Shown piece by piece: positions 5,043-6,353 of a stretch of 6,353 nucleotides of DNA (positions within the stretch are counted from its first letter, which is position 1; the number at the start of each line of letters is the position of its first letter). The stretch is from Candidatus Woesearchaeota archaeon (GTDB lineage Archaea > Nanobdellota > Nanobdellia > Woesearchaeales > UBA525), in contig JAJPEB010000078.1 of the NCBI GenBank assembly GCA_023252315.1, forward strand, positions 1-6,353, read 5' to 3'. The notes under the pieces are model-generated. The model was not told the origin of the DNA, made no database searches, and was given only the letters and a program-made list of their open reading frames with translations. The position numbers were made by a program, and so were the translations under genes.

Positions 5043-5800
5043 GCTCCATGCGATCCCTCAAGGCGATCTACATCCTCTGGATCAGGCAGCTCAAGCGCTA
5101 CTCGCGCTCGCCCGCGCGCATCGTCGGCAGCCTCGGCCAGCCGCTGCTCTTCCTCCTCGCGCTCGGCTTCGGCCTCGGGCCCGTCTTCGCGAGCGCGGGG
5201 CAGGGCAACTACTTCCAGTTCCTCGTGCCGGGCGTCGTCGCGATGAGCATCCTCTTCACGGCGGTGTTCGGCGGGATCGAGATCATCTGGGACCGCCAGT
5301 TCGGCTTCCTCAAGGAGACGCTCGTCGCTCCCGTGCCGCGCACCGCGATCATGGCGGGGCGCACGCTCGGCGGCGCCACCATCGCCGTGCTCCAGGGCGT
5401 GATCGTGCTCATCCTGGCGACGCTCTTCGGCTTCAGGCCCGACCTCGCGTCGCTCCCGCTCGCGCTGCTGTTCATGGCGCTCATCGCGGTGCTCTTCTCC
5501 GCGTTCGGCACCGCCATCGGCTCGATCGTCGAGGACATGCAGGGCTTCCCGCTCATCATGAACTTCGTGCTCATGCCGCTCTTCTTCCTCTCGGGCGCGC
5601 TCTTCCCGCTCACGGGCTTGCCGCGCGCCCTCGAGATCGTGGTGCGCATCGACCCGCTCACGTACGGCGTCGACGGCGTGCGCGCGGCGCTCACGGGCCT
5701 GCCCAGCTTCGGCATCGGGCTCGACCTCGGCGTGCTGTGCGCCGTGACCGTGGCGCTGCTCGGGCTCGGCGGCTACCTCTTCTCGCGCATCCAGGTGTGA
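5039..5800 (+). CDS. ABC-2 type transporter permease (DrrB-like)
   Basis: A 253-residue integral membrane protein and the expected partner of the ATPase just upstream, with which it overlaps by 4 bases. Six hydrophobic segments are visible at about 29-49, 60-82, 112-131, 138-161, 172-192 and 228-247, the standard ABC-2 arrangement. Family landmarks include the EIIWDRQFGFLKETLVAPVPR stretch (81-101) between the second and third helices, typical of the coupling region contacting the ATPase, and the FLSGALFPLTGLPRALE-type stretch (183-199) before the last helix, typical of DrrB/NodJ-type permeases. Two half-sized ATPases and two such permeases would make one exporter. The cargo (drug, lipid, polysaccharide precursor) cannot be inferred. 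The start at ATG 5039 is supported by GGAGG six bases upstream. Stop is TGA. Confidence 0.92.
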   Translation: MSSMRSLKAIYILWIRQLKRYSRSPARIVGSLGQPLLFLLALGFGLGPVFASAGQGNYFQFLVPGVVAMSILFTAVFGGIEIIWDRQFGFLKETLVAPVPRTAIMAGRTLGGATIAVLQGVIVLILATLFGFRPDLASLPLALLFMALIAVLFSAFGTAIGSIVEDMQGFPLIMNFVLMPLFFLSGALFPLTGLPRALEIVVRIDPLTYGVDGVRAALTGLPSFGIGLDLGVLCAVTVALLGLGGYLFSRIQV

Positions 5801-5850
5801 GTGAGCGTGGCTGCTCTCGGGCTTCCGATGGCTCCTCTCGGCGCTCGCTC
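5799..5850 (+). other. Weak inverted repeat after the permease gene
   Basis: GAGTGAGCG at 5799-5807 can pair with CGCTCGCTC at 5842-5850 (nine pairs, one U-G) across a 34-base loop. There is no T tract behind it, so it is not a clear terminator. I see no other signal between the permease stop and the promoter at 5911, and where the operon transcript ends is unclear. Confidence 0.2.
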
Positions 5851-5910
5851 TCCCGGGCCTGCATGTCGCCGCCGCTCACCTCATGGCACCACTCTGGAGA
5901 AACTACAAAA

Positions 5911-5918
5911 TTTATAAG
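5911..5918 (+). promoter_or_regulatory. TATA box of the secreted-protein gene
   Basis: TTTATAAG, preceded by the purine-rich ACTACAAAA that could act as a BRE (TFB recognition element). The first T is 29 bases before the ATG at 5940, giving a leaderless transcript. This is the cleanest core promoter in the window. Confidence 0.75.
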
Positions 5919-5939
5919 CAATGGCCGCATCCTGGCGCC

Positions 5940-6353
5940 ATGACACTCAGGTCAGCGCTCCTCGTCTCGTCGCTCACCGCGCTCGTCGCATTCTCGGACG
6001 GCTACGCCCCTGCGCACTTGAGGACGGCGGACGTCAACGGCGACGGCGTGCCCGACGCACTCGAGCTCTCGAGCAACCTCTACCCCCACCTCGACAGCAG
6101 GAGGGCGAACAACTGGTATGCGCTCCATATGTCGCCGAGCGTCACCGTGGCCTGCAGGGCGGAGATCCAGACGGACGGCCCCTATGGTGGAAGCTGCGGC
6201 AGGCGGTCGATCGAGCTCCCCATGCAGGTGTATGGATTCGATATCTCCTCAGACGGAGGTGTGCCTGTACTGCGCATCGACGGCTGCGTGGACCGCAATG
6301 GATTCCGCACGACCGGCACGTTCCTTGTGCGCGATCCCTACGGCCGATCGGGG
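5940..6353 (+). CDS. Secreted protein with EF-hand-like calcium loop (3' partial, unidentified)
   Basis: The first 138 residues of a protein that runs past the window edge without a stop. The N-terminus MTLRSALLVSSLTALVAFSDGYA looks like a short Sec signal peptide with cleavage near residue 23, so the product is probably exported. It is followed at 31-42 by DVNGDGVPDALE, which has the D-x-N-x-DG-x-x-D-x-x-E pattern (D31, N33, D35, D39, E42) of EF-hand/dockerin-like calcium-binding loops common in FG-GAP repeat and surface proteins. Cysteines at 72, 86 and 116 may form disulfides. The rest matches nothing I recognise. The ATG at 5940 is chosen because it begins the signal peptide and lies 29 bases from a TATA box. 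From about 6181 the codons shift toward A/T-ending ones (TAT, GGT, GGA, GAT, TCA, GTA), unlike the neighbouring genes. Confidence 0.75.
   Translation, partial: MTLRSALLVSSLTALVAFSDGYAPAHLRTADVNGDGVPDALELSSNLYPHLDSRRANNWYALHMSPSVTVACRAEIQTDGPYGGSCGRRSIELPMQVYGFDISSDGGVPVLRIDGCVDRNGFRTTGTFLVRDPYGRSG

Noticed and set aside
1..6353. CRISPR arrays, insertion sequences, integrase or attachment sites
   Set aside because: No regularly spaced repeats, no terminal inverted repeats with target duplications and no transposase or recombinase motifs were found on reading both strands.

Overview
The window looks archaeal, from a GC-rich genome. The evidence is the control signals rather than any single gene. 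TATA boxes (AT-rich islands in GC-rich DNA) sit 28-30 bases ahead of the start codons of nearly every gene, so transcripts would begin at or within a base or two of the start codon (leaderless). The one gene inside an operon instead has a GGAGG ribosome binding site and an ATGA overlap. A nearly pure pyrimidine tract follows the first stop codon, as in factor-independent archaeal termination. I cannot name the phylum. Codon third positions are mostly G or C, which leaves very long spurious open frames on the opposite strand.

Layout: 1-51 is the 3' tail of an unidentified + strand gene, followed by a pyrimidine-rich terminator-like tract (61-103). 134-1309 (- strand) is an FAD-dependent group A (PHBH-fold) monooxygenase read from a TATA box at 1331-1340. 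1310-1540 is mostly non-coding but holds a candidate 37-residue + strand ORF (1361-1474) that would share that TATA box, and a stem-loop (1444-1491). 1541-3382 (- strand) is a membrane-anchored polysaccharide deacetylase (NodB/CE4) with a large outward-facing N-terminal region. 3437-4159 (- strand) is a free-standing B3/B4 domain protein like the editing domain of phenylalanyl-tRNA synthetase beta. 4160-4214 is a compact divergent promoter with a perfect 8-bp inverted repeat. 4215-5042 and 5039-5800 (+ strand) encode a DrrA/DrrB-like ABC-2 exporter (ATPase and permease) in a two-gene operon. 5801-5939 is a promoter-bearing spacer, and 5940 to the window end is the start of a secreted protein with an EF-hand-like calcium loop.

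The genes do not form one pathway. The three - strand genes each appear to have their own leaderless promoter although they lie in a row. Only the ABC pair is clearly co-transcribed. Two proteins (deacetylase, secreted Ca-loop protein) act outside the membrane and the ABC exporter acts across it, so the region has a cell-surface flavour, with a flavoenzyme and a translation-quality-control protein alongside. The most interesting points are the repeated geometry of two divergent leaderless starts sharing one central TATA box, the inverted repeat around one of these, the structured spacer at 1341-1540, and the unusual architecture of the deacetylase.
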